Source of the DNA: Acidobacteriota bacterium
GTDB taxonomy: Bacteria > Acidobacteriota > Vicinamibacteria > Vicinamibacterales > UBA8438
NCBI GenBank assembly: GCA_022562495.1
Contig: JADFPE010000008.1
Coordinates: forward strand, 1 to 40,090
Direction of reading: 5' to 3'
Length of the DNA stretch: 40,090 nucleotides
The notes beneath the pieces are model-generated. The model was not told the DNA's origin. It made no database searches and saw only the letters and a list, made by a program, of their open reading frames with translations. Both the position numbers and the translations under genes were made by a program. This document shows positions 1-9,252 of this stretch, in pieces. Numbering within the stretch: the first letter of the stretch is position 1; each line of letters begins with the position of its first letter.

Positions 1-1026
1 TCTGCCGACGTCGAGTACTGACCCGTCGACACTATGCGTCATCATGACACGGCTCGCATCGCACGAGATACGCCGAGACGTTCCCGCGGGAACGCGTCTG
101 ACACCCTCGAGCATGGAATCGCCCTCTTCCGACAACTCTAAGAGCGCCTCGGCGTCCACGTGCACGACCACCTGGAAACGGTCGGCCCGGCCGGTGGTAG
201 CGGCCCGGCCGACGGTAGCCGGCTCATGGGTCACCGCTTTCCGGACGCCGGCTTCTTCGCTGGTGGCTTCCCCCAGCCCACTCTGCAGCGCCCGCTCGGC
301 CAGAAGTCCGATAGCATCGGCACGCATCTGCTCGCGGGTGAGCTCCGGATCCTCGGGAGACACCACAGGATTGAACGGTCCGAACCCAGGGTAGAGGGCG
401 TCATTCGCGGCCTCGATCGCCCGCCTTAACAGGGCGCCCACCTCGGGATCCAGTCTGGCCCGGAGCACGTACATGCCGTCCTCGTCCGGAAATATGGAGA
501 GCGAGCGGGTGCTATGACGTGCTCGCTCTTGTGACTCCTCCTCCAACCGGTCCACCCGCCGCCACGCACGTACGAGCCTTTCGACATGTGAGGCCGTGCC
601 AGCACGGGCGAAGTCCATGAGCTCCTCTTCGTTCTCCGGCGTGGCCACTCGCGTGAGCGCACGTGCTTTCGAGTACGACAGCTCTGCACTCTGCATCATC
701 CGGCTCAGTAGCGGCAGGTGCTCGAGCGCACGGGCCACGCGCACCTTCTCGCGTGCCGCGCCCATCGCGAGGCCGGTGCGCCAGTTCAACCAGTGGGCGC
801 AGGACGTGACGCCCTGGCCCCAGCCTCCACACTCATCGAACTGGTGGATCATCACCAGCAGTTCGTAGGTCGCCGCCTGAATGCGCGCCGCCAGCTCGGC
901 GATGGCATCGCCAAGGTCGGCGGTCTCGGCCTGGCGTTCGAGGCCGACAGCCTTGTCGGGAAAGTCCGTCGGGGTCTGTAGCCATTCGTCATGATCACCA
1001 TGATCGCCAAGTTCACGTTGAGCCAT
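1..1026 (-). CDS. DUF222 / 13E12-repeat family protein (HNH endonuclease-associated), C-terminus beyond window edge
   Basis: Manual translation from ATG at 1026 (MAQRELGDHGDHDEWLQTPTDFPDKAVGLERQAETADLGDAIAELAARIQAATYELL...CGGWGQGVTSCAHWLNWRTGLAMGAAREKVRVARAL...SRRISCDASRVMMTHSVDGSVLDVGR) stays open to position 1. DUF222-like motifs present. Absent from ORF track because no stop lies in the window. Confidence 0.85.
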   Translation of the reverse strand, partial: MAQRELGDHGDHDEWLQTPTDFPDKAVGLERQAETADLGDAIAELAARIQAATYELLVMIHQFDECGGWGQGVTSCAHWLNWRTGLAMGAAREKVRVARALEHLPLLSRMMQSAELSYSKARALTRVATPENEEELMDFARAGTASHVERLVRAWRRVDRLEEESQERARHSTRSLSIFPDEDGMYVLRARLDPEVGALLRRAIEAANDALYPGFGPFNPVVSPEDPELTREQMRADAIGLLAERALQSGLGEATSEEAGVRKAVTHEPATVGRAATTGRADRFQVVVHVDAEALLELSEEGDSMLEGVRRVPAGTSRRISCDASRVMMTHSVDGSVLDVGR

Positions 1027-1235
1027 GCACCCATGATAACCCCTTGTTTTTCAGCCTCTTGAGGCCTCGCGTGGCCGCCGAACACGGCTTCGCCCTCGGT
1101 CGGCGTCTCGGTCGGATGAGCACGCGCAGCGTGGCGCTCCTCAGACCGTCACCGCGGTGGTTGTGACGGCGTCACGGACATTTCGCGAGGACCTGCTGAA
1201 AACGTGTCAAGCATGAAATGCGCTGGAGCGCTTGC

Positions 1236-1697
1236 TCAAGAGCCTGGGTTCAGGAACGGGCGCCCTGACCAGTTGGAGGTCTTGAGCTCGATGGCATGGC
1301 CGTCGGGGTCGCGAAAGTAGAGGCTGCACCCGCCCTCGGGCCAGTCGATGCGGCTCTCGACGTCGACACCGGCGTCCGACAGCCGTCGCTCCCAGGCATC
1401 GATGTCTGACGGAGTGACGCCAAACGCCACGTGTAGACGGCCGGCGCCATCGGTCGGCGGGATCGTGCCGAACGGCAGAACCGTCGCCTCCCGCGACGCC
1501 CCCTTCTTGAACAGCAGCAGCACCTGGTCGTCGGTGATGTTCAGCACGACCATCCGGTCGATCGGCGCCATCGCGACGGTGAAGCCGAGCAGGTCCTGAT
1601 AGAACGCCTGCGACCGGGCAAGGTCGTCCACGTAGAGTGCCGTCTCGATCACGCCGCCGATGCGTGGGGTCGACGCCCTCTCACTCTGGGTCATCAC
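1236..1697 (-). CDS. VOC family (glyoxalase/bleomycin resistance-like) protein
   Basis: ETALYVDDLARSQAFYQDLLGF...SLYFRDPDGHAIEL motifs. Confidence 0.9.
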   Translation of the reverse strand: MMTQSERASTPRIGGVIETALYVDDLARSQAFYQDLLGFTVAMAPIDRMVVLNITDDQVLLLFKKGASREATVLPFGTIPPTDGAGRLHVAFGVTPSDIDAWERRLSDAGVDVESRIDWPEGGCSLYFRDPDGHAIELKTSNWSGRPFLNPGS

Positions 1698-1741
1698 GCT
1701 CCTCTTTCCGCACCGTCGTCATCCCATCCCTCTCCCTTCGT

Positions 1742-1826
1742 GGTAGCAAGGCCCTTCAGGGCCGCTTCTCGATCCACCACGACACCCGGGCCGGATCTCT
1801 CAGCGGGCCTGAAGGCCCATGCTACC
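1742..1826. repeat. REPIN-like element: two inverted GTAG-headed hairpins
   Basis: GGTAGCAAGGCCCTTCAGGGCCGC (1742-1765) and GCGGGCCTGAAGGCCCATGCTACC (1803-1826); each arm is itself a GGCCC/GGGCC-TTCA hairpin. Confidence 0.75.
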
Positions 1827-1861
1827 AATCATGACACCGCCCGAAACGAGCGTCGAGCGGC

Positions 1862-2266
1862 TCACTCGCAGAAGACCCGAACCTTGTCGCCGTCCGGCGA
1901 GTCGACGTCGATCTTCAGATCTCGAAGCTCCTCGATCAGCTCGTCGCCCGACAGGCTCGACAGGTGCGACAGATCGATGCCACTGGCCTTGAGCCGCTCA
2001 CCCGCCATAATCGGGACCATCGTGGAGAGCTTGATGCCGGTGCGCAAGAGGCCCAGCGGCACGCGGATGTTGACCTTGTTGCCATCTCTGCTGTCAACGA
2101 CGACACGCAGGTATTTCAGCCGGCTGGAGCCGACCGCGTCGGCAGGCTTCACCCTCGGCTCACCCTCTGCCGATCCAGCCAGCTTGCTCAGGAGACGCTC
2201 GGCGTCCGCGACCTCGACCTGGCCTTCGGCGAGCATGCCCAAGACCTTCTTGCGTTCCTCACTTAT
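1862..2266 (-). CDS. SHOCT-like / DUF2089-type small protein; possible AUA start at 2264-2266 (TTG at 2242 in ORF track)
   Basis: ISEERKKVLGMLAEGQVEVADAERLLSKL...; AGGAGG 7 nt upstream of ATA; in-frame TGA at 2279-2281. Confidence 0.7.
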   Translation of the reverse strand: MSEERKKVLGMLAEGQVEVADAERLLSKLAGSAEGEPRVKPADAVGSSRLKYLRVVVDSRDGNKVNIRVPLGLLRTGIKLSTMVPIMAGERLKASGIDLSHLSSLSGDELIEELRDLKIDVDSPDGDKVRVFCE

Positions 2267-2294
2267 GTCGTTTCCTCCTCAACAACAGACCTAG

Positions 2295-3447
2295 TATAGT
2301 CCGCCTGAATTGATGAAACATAACAGCCAGTGAGCGCGTCTCATCTGAGATGCGACGTGCCATTGAAATGCAGCTGGACAATGCGATGCGACGACAGCTT
2401 GAATTCGTGAGTCGGAGCCCAAGTGCATCCGTCCGCCTGGTAGAACGAGCCCAGATCGTTCTGCTAGCGGCCGCGGGGAAGGACAACATTGAAATCGCCG
2501 GGCGCCTCGGCATCACTCGACAGAAGGCTGGACGATGGAGAGACCGGTTTGCCCAGGGTGGTGTAGTGGGGATTGAAAAGGATGCTCCACGATCTGGTCG
2601 CATTCCGTCAATTTCCACACCGAAGCGGGCAGGCATCGTCAAGAAAACCACAACCGAGACACCTCCCAACGCGACGCACTGGAGCCGCGCATCTATGGCT
2701 GCGGCCTCCGGGGTCAGCGAGTCCACCATTGGCCGGATATGGCGCAGTTACGGACTCACACCTCATCTCACCCGAACCTTTAAGATTTCCAATGATCCAC
2801 GCTTCGCTGACAAGCTCGAAGATGTCGTTGGGTTGTATCTCAACCCGCCCGAACACGCCGTAGTGTTGTCCTGCGATGAGAAGAGTCAGATGCAGGCCTT
2901 GGATCGGACCCAGCCCGGCTTACCACTCAAGAAGGGTCGTAGCGGTACCATGATGCACGACTATAAGCGCAATGGCACAACGTCCCTTTTTGCGGCGCTC
3001 AATGTGATGGATGGTTCAGTCATTGGCACGTGTATGAACAAACACCGGCATCAGGAATGGGTCAAGTTTCTGAACCTCATCAAGCGACGCGTCCCAGAAG
3101 ACAAGGAGATTCACTTTATCTGCGACAACTACTCAACCCACAAACACCACACGGTAAAAGCGTGGTTTGAGCGACATCCACGAGTCCATTGCCACGACAC
3201 GCCAACCAGCGCTTCCTGGTTGAACATGGTGGAGCGCTTCTTTCGGGATCTATCGGAACGGCGCCTGACACGCGGCGTGTTCGAATCGGTCGAAGCCTTA
3301 CAGCGGGCGGTTGAGGGACATATCGCTCACAATAATCAGAATCCGAGCCCTTTTATTTGGACGGCCAAGGCCTCGGATATTCTGGCAAAAGTCGCACGTG
3401 CCCGCCGTAAACTTGACAAGTTACAGTCTGCTTGACGGGGACCACTA
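2295..3447 (+). mobile_element. IS630-family insertion sequence (approximate ends)
   Basis: IS630-type transposase ORF flanked by TA dinucleotides (CTAGTATAGTCC... / ...GGACCACTAG); imperfect terminal similarity. Confidence 0.7.
2350..3435 (+). CDS. IS630 family transposase
   Basis: HTH N-terminus, DDE core: LSCDEKSQMQALDRTQP, HFICDNYSTHKHHTVKAW, TPTSASWLNMVERFF. Confidence 0.95.
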   Translation: MRRAIEMQLDNAMRRQLEFVSRSPSASVRLVERAQIVLLAAAGKDNIEIAGRLGITRQKAGRWRDRFAQGGVVGIEKDAPRSGRIPSISTPKRAGIVKKTTTETPPNATHWSRASMAAASGVSESTIGRIWRSYGLTPHLTRTFKISNDPRFADKLEDVVGLYLNPPEHAVVLSCDEKSQMQALDRTQPGLPLKKGRSGTMMHDYKRNGTTSLFAALNVMDGSVIGTCMNKHRHQEWVKFLNLIKRRVPEDKEIHFICDNYSTHKHHTVKAWFERHPRVHCHDTPTSASWLNMVERFFRDLSERRLTRGVFESVEALQRAVEGHIAHNNQNPSPFIWTAKASDILAKVARARRKLDKLQSA

Positions 3448-3723
3448 GCGCCGCCTCTGACGCCGACGCGCCCAGCGCCTGGCGTGGTTCGCCAGAGCCA
3501 TGGCATCCCTATCCGTCATGCTGGAGTCTCGCCGTTGCTGAAGGAATTCGACAGCGTGGCGGCGCGCGATCCCCCGCATCTGCTCGCGTCGCTCGATCGA
3601 CACCAGCGCAGCCAGCGTCTTGCCTTTGCGTTCGATGACGAACTCATCGTGGCGAAGCGCCACTCGATTCAGCATATCTCCGAGACGCTGGCGAACATCG
3701 AGTGTCGAAACCCGTTCTGTCAT
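3445..3723 (-). CDS. Phd/YefM-like type II antitoxin, C-terminus ends at IS630 boundary
   Basis: MTERVSTLDVRQRLGDMLNRVALRHDEFVIERKGKTLAALVSIERREQ; AAGG upstream of ATG at 3723; stop TAG coincides with IS end. Confidence 0.6.
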   Translation of the reverse strand: MTERVSTLDVRQRLGDMLNRVALRHDEFVIERKGKTLAALVSIERREQMRGIARRHAVEFLQQRRDSSMTDRDAMALANHARRWARRRQRRR

Positions 3724-3956
3724 AAGCACCTTCAAGAAGTATAAGAGTTGCATGTCTCAAGTGACCAGCTGACTCGTTGGCGGTGCCTGGCCGTCACCCC
3801 AACGGCTGATACCTGTGCCGTGCGCGTCAGTGGCACGGGCCAACCCCACGCAGAGCACAGCATCACGGACTGGCCGGCCCTGCCTGTCCGCCGAAGCCTC
3901 GGCGAAGGCGGGAAGGGCCCCGCTGCGGAGAGAGACCAGCACGGCGGCCAGGCGCG

Positions 3957-4040
3957 CGACAATGCGCGCCCCGCGGGCGCGGAGTGGGGCCTTGGGGGTC
4001 CCCGCGCAGCGCCCGCGTGGGGTTCGGGGCGCAGCCCCGT
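3957..4040. repeat. GC-rich hairpin-forming intergenic repeat, partial second copy at window end
   Basis: GGGCGCGGAGTGGGGCCTTGGGGGTCCCCGCGCAGCGCCCGCGTGGGGTTCGGGGCGCAGCCCCG; compare 40070-40090 GGTGCGGAGTGGGGCGTGGGG. Confidence 0.5.
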
Positions 4041-4044
4041 CTCA

Positions 4045-5132
4045 TCAATAGAAAACCATGGCGGCGACGAAGACGAGGATGGCGAGCATGACGACCCACT
4101 GCCAGATTTCCTGCTTGTCTTCGGCGGGGATCAGCTGGAAGGAGATGCTGCGGTGGGAGTCGACGACGTTGCGGAGGAAGCTATCCGAGGAGATTTGCGG
4201 GCTGTCGACGATGAACGAGCGCCCCCCGGTGCGCTGCTCGAGCATGGCGATACCGTCGAGCCCGAGCCGGGTGCGCTGCCCCTCGAGGTCCGCCTCGAGC
4301 GTCTCGTCGTAGTCGACGCCACGGACGTAGTCGGTCAGCACCGAGTCGATATTGACCCCGGTGCGGCTGCCGATGGCGACCGGATAGATCGCCAGGCCGC
4401 GCCGGCGGAACTCGCCGAGCGCCACGTCCAGCCGGCTCATCTGCTCGGCGTCGATCAGGAAGTCACCGTCGGTGAACAGCAGCACGAGCCGGTCACTGCG
4501 CTCCTCCGGCGCCCAATTGCCCTCCCCTTCCTCAAACCGATCCTGGTTGTCCAGCGACAGGTAGATCGATTCGATCGCGGTCGCGATGTCGCTGTCCCAC
4601 GGAAAGGCGTCGCCCGACAGGGTCGTCGGCGGCCCGATCCGGCCCACCTCCTCGATGAACCGCTCCGCGTTCGCCGACATGTGCACCCGGCGCAGCGCCG
4701 TCGTGCCCCAGACGAAGACCGCCGTTCGGTCGCCCGGCGTCAGGATGTCCTGGGTGTAGAGGCTCAGCGCCTCGCGGACGGCGAGGTCCAGCCGTGACGG
4801 GCCCAGGTCCTTGACCCACATCGACGCCGACGCGTCGATGGCGACCACCACGTCCACGTCGCCCCGCTTGAAGCTCGACCCGCCGTAGACCCAGAACGGG
4901 CGCGCCGCCGCGACAGCCACCAGCGCCAGTGCCGCGATCGCCAGGAACCAGAACTTGATGTGGCCGAAGAGGGGGTAGCTCGAGCCTGCGGTGCGGACAG
5001 GTCGCAACAGCAGCCGGACCGCGAAGATGAGCAGCCCGAACACCAGGAGCACGCCGGCGACCGGAACGATTGCCAGGTACTCCGGGTTGGCGAACTCGAC
5101 GCTGTCCCGGACCAGAGTGGTGAGGAAATCCA
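4045..5132 (-). CDS. vWA domain membrane protein, MxaL/BatB-like
   Basis: MDFLTTLVRDSVEFANPEYLAIVPVAGVLLVFGLL...VVVAIDASASMWVKDLGPSRLDLA (MIDAS DxSxS) with N- and C-terminal TM segments; last gene of operon. Confidence 0.8.
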
Positions 5133-5293
5133 TAGAAGATTCCGCCCGGCGGCCCTGCCCGCCTTCGCCACGGCTACGGCGAGGTCCCGCCGAAGGTCGC
5201 TGTCGCGAGAAACAGCGCACGGAGGCGGACAGGCCGTGCTACCGTGGACCTTCGTGCTCTGGTGGAACAGCAGCTGGCGAAGCCGTCCGGCTT

Positions 5294-5316
5294 TCTCCTG
5301 ACTCCTGACTCCTCGA
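5294..5316. repeat. Period-7 tandem repeat (TCCTGAC)n
   Basis: TCTCCTGACTCCTGACTCCTCGA. Confidence 0.6.
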
Positions 5317-5327
5317 GCATCACGTCT

Positions 5328-5993
5328 CTAGCCGCGGCGGCGGCGGACCGGCGTGCCCTCACCCTTCATCTGCTCCAGCTCGGGAGGCTCGATCTCACGT
5401 GGCGCCTCGAGCGCGCGGCGGATCGCCTCGGGATTGCTGGTCAAATCGTAGTTCCACTTGTACTCGAAGCGGTCGTCGGTGTCGCCACGCAGGGCGCGCT
5501 CGTAGTCGGCGTTCACCGTCTCCATCACCTCGAGGATGATCGCTTCCTTCTGCACCTGCGCATCCGCGCTTTCGGGGTCGATCGCGCGGTAGCGCTCGCG
5601 GGCCAGCATGAACTTCGCGCTCGCCAGCAGGTGCGACGCCCGCGGGTCGTCGATCTCGTCGGACAGGTCTCCGACCACGGTGTCGTAGTCGCCCGTCAGG
5701 TAGCTGTAGGACGCCTGCTGCAGGAACGCGTCCTGGAACAGATACGAATCGGCGAACCACTGCATACCCCAGACCCGGCTGCCTTCGTAGAAGGCAGCCA
5801 CCTCGGCCAGCTGTGCCTCGGCCCGTTCGAAGTCGCTGCGCCGGACACTCTCGCTCAGCCCGTCCAGGTTCGTGAAGAATGCCGACAGACTCCTCGACGG
5901 CACCCACACGCCGGCAAAGAACAGCAGCGCCAGGACGAACCCGACGAGGTAGCGGAAGGCATGTTCCTTATCGAGCAGGTCTGTAAATCGCAT
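5328..5993 (-). CDS. MxaK-like protein (N-terminal TM, periplasmic domain)
   Basis: DKEHAFRYLVGFVLALLFFAGVWV...DDRFEYKWNYDLTSNPEAIRRALE; position between two vWA genes. Confidence 0.65.
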   Translation of the reverse strand: MRFTDLLDKEHAFRYLVGFVLALLFFAGVWVPSRSLSAFFTNLDGLSESVRRSDFERAEAQLAEVAAFYEGSRVWGMQWFADSYLFQDAFLQQASYSYLTGDYDTVVGDLSDEIDDPRASHLLASAKFMLARERYRAIDPESADAQVQKEAIILEVMETVNADYERALRGDTDDRFEYKWNYDLTSNPEAIRRALEAPREIEPPELEQMKGEGTPVRRRRG

Positions 5994-6017
5994 CTGTGTC
6001 CCTCTTGAGAACCCTCG

Positions 6018-6062
6018 GCCCTCACCCCAACCCTCTCCGACAGGGAGAGGGAGACAACCGGA
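6018..6062. repeat. CCCTCACCCC palindromic intergenic repeat, copy 1
   Basis: GGCCCTCACCCCAACCCTCTCCGACAGGGAGAGGGAGACAACCGGAA. Confidence 0.65.
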
Positions 6063-6086
6063 ACGCCCACAACAGGGCGGCTCGCT

Positions 6087-7217
6087 TTATGGGCTCGTCC
6101 CCCAGAGCAGCTCGGACACGAACCCCATCGGGATGCCGACGACCAGCAGCCCCATCGCCACCAGGAGGAACCGCGAATAGATCGGCACCTTCAGCGCCCG
6201 ATGCCTCAGCTCCACCCGCACTGCCTCACGCTCGTCGATCGCCCGATAGGCCTGCGCCAGGCTGTCCTCGTCGGTGACATCGAAATAGTCGCCGCCATAC
6301 TCCTGAATCTGCGACACCAGCTGCGGCACCGTCGGGTGCAGGAAGCTCGCCGTGCGCGCGTCGCTGGTGTTGATGTAGATGATGTAGGGCACGATGTTCC
6401 GCTTGTTCAGCTCTGCGAACTCGGCGTCCGGGAATTCGTCGACCGCGGCGTCGGTGATGATCAACACCGCCCGGTTCTGGTTCGAGGCCAGGCCGACCGC
6501 CGCCTCGTCCCGGTCGAAATGCTTCACGATGTCCTGGAGCGGCCGGACGATGTTGGTGTCCCCTTCGGCCGGGATGATCCGCACCTTGTCGCGCGGCACC
6601 ACCATCGCCTTGTCGAGCCGCTGGGTCATCACATACGGCGCGTCCCAGACCTGGAAGTAGTACAGCTCGTCATCCATGACGAAGTCGTCCACCATGTAGG
6701 GGTAGGTGGAGAACAGCCAGAGCGAGACGCGGTCATTCTTGTCGCGCCGCATGTCGAGGAACTCGAGATGTGCGTCACGCGCCACTTCGGCCTTCGACTT
6801 GTTGGTGTCCGGAAACTCCCACGCCATAGAGCCAGACGTGTCGACCAGGTCGATCCGGACCCGCGACTCGACATAGCCGCTCACCTCCTCTGTGGCCGTC
6901 AGGAACGGGTCGGCGACCGACACGACCAGCAGCACCAGGGCGGCAGCGAGCAACAGCTTCGGCGCGCTGTGTGCCAGCCGGATCCAGAGCCGCTTCCGAT
7001 GGTTGACGGCGATGACGTGGCCGGAGTGCTGGCGGACATGCCGTTTCCGCGCCGCGGCCAGCCGCACCAGGGTCAGCGCCAGCGCCACGCCGACACCGAT
7101 CGCGAGCCAGGTCGCCATGCCGACGTCGCCATACCGGATCTGCGCCACGTCGGTCTCAATCAGCTCGCGGAATCCGCTGTCGATGAACGCGGCGAGCTCC
7201 GACCAGGGCATGAACAT
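6087..7217 (-). CDS. vWA domain membrane protein, MxaC-like
   Basis: RVRIDLVDTSGSMAWEFPDTNKSKAEVARDAHLEFLDM (MIDAS) plus flanking TM helices. Confidence 0.8.
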   Translation of the reverse strand: MFMPWSELAAFIDSGFRELIETDVAQIRYGDVGMATWLAIGVGVALALTLVRLAAARKRHVRQHSGHVIAVNHRKRLWIRLAHSAPKLLLAAALVLLVVSVADPFLTATEEVSGYVESRVRIDLVDTSGSMAWEFPDTNKSKAEVARDAHLEFLDMRRDKNDRVSLWLFSTYPYMVDDFVMDDELYYFQVWDAPYVMTQRLDKAMVVPRDKVRIIPAEGDTNIVRPLQDIVKHFDRDEAAVGLASNQNRAVLIITDAAVDEFPDAEFAELNKRNIVPYIIYINTSDARTASFLHPTVPQLVSQIQEYGGDYFDVTDEDSLAQAYRAIDEREAVRVELRHRALKVPIYSRFLLVAMGLLVVGIPMGFVSELLWGTSP

Positions 7218-7222
7218 GACTG

Positions 7223-8335
7223 CTACCGTCCCACCAGCGCCATCATGCTGTTGAGCAACCGCCTGTGTGGACGCAACCGCGAGAGCGCCTCGTGCAGCGA
7301 CCGCGCCTCGTCCCCCGGGCTCTCGATCGGCGCCGGGTCACCGTACTCGAGCCCTCGCTGGTACGCGACCATCCGTGACGTCAGCGTGTGGAGCGCGTCC
7401 TTGCGCGACCCGTCGGCAAGCCCCTCCACGTAGTGCTGGATGTCGAGCGCGGTGTCACCCGTGTGCAGATCCGGCAGCTCGGCCTGCAGGTAGTCGCGGA
7501 ACGAGATCACCAAGGCCCGCTCGACCTCCGCCAGCGCCTCCCCATTGGCGCTCGGTGGCATGTCGTGCAGTGTCTTCAACTGACGGCGCACGCTGCGTCT
7601 GGCCTCCCAGATCGAGGGCGGAATCGGGATCTGCGCTTCGATGCGCGCCAGCTCCTCCGCCTCCTCGGCCTTCTCGATCGAGATCGCCTTCGGCGTGCGT
7701 GCCAACCGAAGCAGCATGACCAGCCAGACGACCATCGGCAGCGGCGCCACCGTCCAGGCCAGCGTCCGGAAGAACGCCGACCGACCGGCAAAGCTGCCAA
7801 GCTCGATGGTGTCCCGGATGGCGAGACTCGGCTCGTCGGTAATCGTCGTGACGTACCGGACCAGCCCCTGCCCGCCGTCCACCTGCTGCACCTCCGCGTC
7901 CTCGATGGTCTCGCCCAGGTCGCGAACCAGGTAGTAGAAGCTGAAGTTGGGCAGCAGGTAGGTCATCTTGCTCGGGTCGACCAGCCGGAACCCGTACGTG
8001 AAGACCCAGATGTGCTCGTCGTCGACACGGCTCTTGTCGATCGAGAGCGAGACGCCCTCGAACGGATGGACCGGCAGCGTCTCTGGCGCCATCCGGTCCT
8101 CGAGCATGATGATCTCCTGTCCCTCGTCGATCAGGTCCGGAAACCGGACCCGGTAGCGCTGGATGATCAGATCCCCGGTCTTGACGACGGTCGGCTCCAA
8201 CTCCAGGGTCTCGACCCGCACCGGACCGATCGCGGCTTCGTCCATATTGGACGGCTGCGCGGCGGGGGTCACGGGAGCCAACAGCAGGAGAACGGCCAGA
8301 ACGGTCACGTGTGTGTGCGTCATATCCACGATCAC
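7223..8335 (-). CDS. MxaA-like secreted/membrane protein
   Basis: Signal peptide (MTHTHVTVLAVLLLLAPVTPAAQ), central TM (WTVAPLPMVVWLVMLLRLA); GTGA overlap with DUF58 gene. Confidence 0.65.
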   Translation of the reverse strand: MIVDMTHTHVTVLAVLLLLAPVTPAAQPSNMDEAAIGPVRVETLELEPTVVKTGDLIIQRYRVRFPDLIDEGQEIIMLEDRMAPETLPVHPFEGVSLSIDKSRVDDEHIWVFTYGFRLVDPSKMTYLLPNFSFYYLVRDLGETIEDAEVQQVDGGQGLVRYVTTITDEPSLAIRDTIELGSFAGRSAFFRTLAWTVAPLPMVVWLVMLLRLARTPKAISIEKAEEAEELARIEAQIPIPPSIWEARRSVRRQLKTLHDMPPSANGEALAEVERALVISFRDYLQAELPDLHTGDTALDIQHYVEGLADGSRKDALHTLTSRMVAYQRGLEYGDPAPIESPGDEARSLHEALSRLRPHRRLLNSMMALVGR

Positions 8336-9252
8336 TGGCGGGCGGTGCGCGAGATCAGGAACTTGGGCAGCGCCTCGAGGTGGTTCTCCGGGGTCAGCAC
8401 GACCGAGTCGATGCCGGCCTGATGCTTCAGCTGGTATTGCAGCGCCGCGCGCGACTCCTCGATGCGACGCCGGATCGCGCCCGCCTTTCGGGCCGAGATC
8501 ACGGTCTGTTTCCCGGTTTCCATGTCCGAGATCCGGATATACCCCAGGCGGCTCTTGACGCGGAACTCGTCCGGGTCGTCCAGAATAAGCATCATCATAT
8601 CGTGCTTCGACCCCAGGGTTCGCAGGAGCTTGAAATCGACCGCGTCGGGGTCGTTGACCAGGTCGACGAGGTCGGTCAAGACGATGACCGAGTGCCGCAT
8701 CTTGAGGCGCGCGAGCATGAAGTCGAGCGCGACCTTCAGGTGCGCGGGCCGCCGGGTCGGGAACTCGCGCTCGAGCTGCAGCTTCTCGAAGATCTGTTGC
8801 GCCAGATAGAAGACCTGCGAGGTCCCGAGCTTCGGGCGCAGATACATCTCGATGCGGTCAGAATATCCGAGCAGCCCGACCGGGTCGCGCAGTTTGGCGC
8901 GGGTCAGCCCGATGTTGCCGAGCAGATCCAGCATCAACAGCGCCTTGTTCGACTCCTGGGAAATCTGGAACAGCGTCGAGTACGACAGATCGCACACGAT
9001 GAGCGTCCGGAGCTCTTTGGGCTCCATCCGCTCAATCTTGTAGAGCTTCTCGGGATAGGTGCGAAGACTGAGGGCCCATGCGACATCCTTCAGGGGCTGA
9101 CCCGGTCTCCACTGCTCGACCCCAACGATGTCGTAGCCGGCCCCCTTGAACCCACTCTTGTGCTCGCCGAAGTGGATGCTGGTGGACCGTTTCCTCGCCC
9201 GGATGCCGTGCTTGATGTCGCGGAACCGGGCAAAGAGCTCCTCTACTTCCAC
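8332..9252 (-). CDS. DUF58 domain protein, MxaS-like
   Basis: GYDIVGVEQWRPGQPLKDVAWALSLRTYPEKLYKIERMEPKELRTLIVCDLSYSTLF. Confidence 0.85.
   Translation of the reverse strand: MEVEELFARFRDIKHGIRARKRSTSIHFGEHKSGFKGAGYDIVGVEQWRPGQPLKDVAWALSLRTYPEKLYKIERMEPKELRTLIVCDLSYSTLFQISQESNKALLMLDLLGNIGLTRAKLRDPVGLLGYSDRIEMYLRPKLGTSQVFYLAQQIFEKLQLEREFPTRRPAHLKVALDFMLARLKMRHSVIVLTDLVDLVNDPDAVDFKLLRTLGSKHDMMMLILDDPDEFRVKSRLGYIRISDMETGKQTVISARKAGAIRRRIEESRAALQYQLKHQAGIDSVVLTPENHLEALPKFLISRTARQ

Noticed and set aside
6201-7433. 410-aa plus-strand ORF
   Set aside because: Antisense shadow of the MxaC-like vWA gene.
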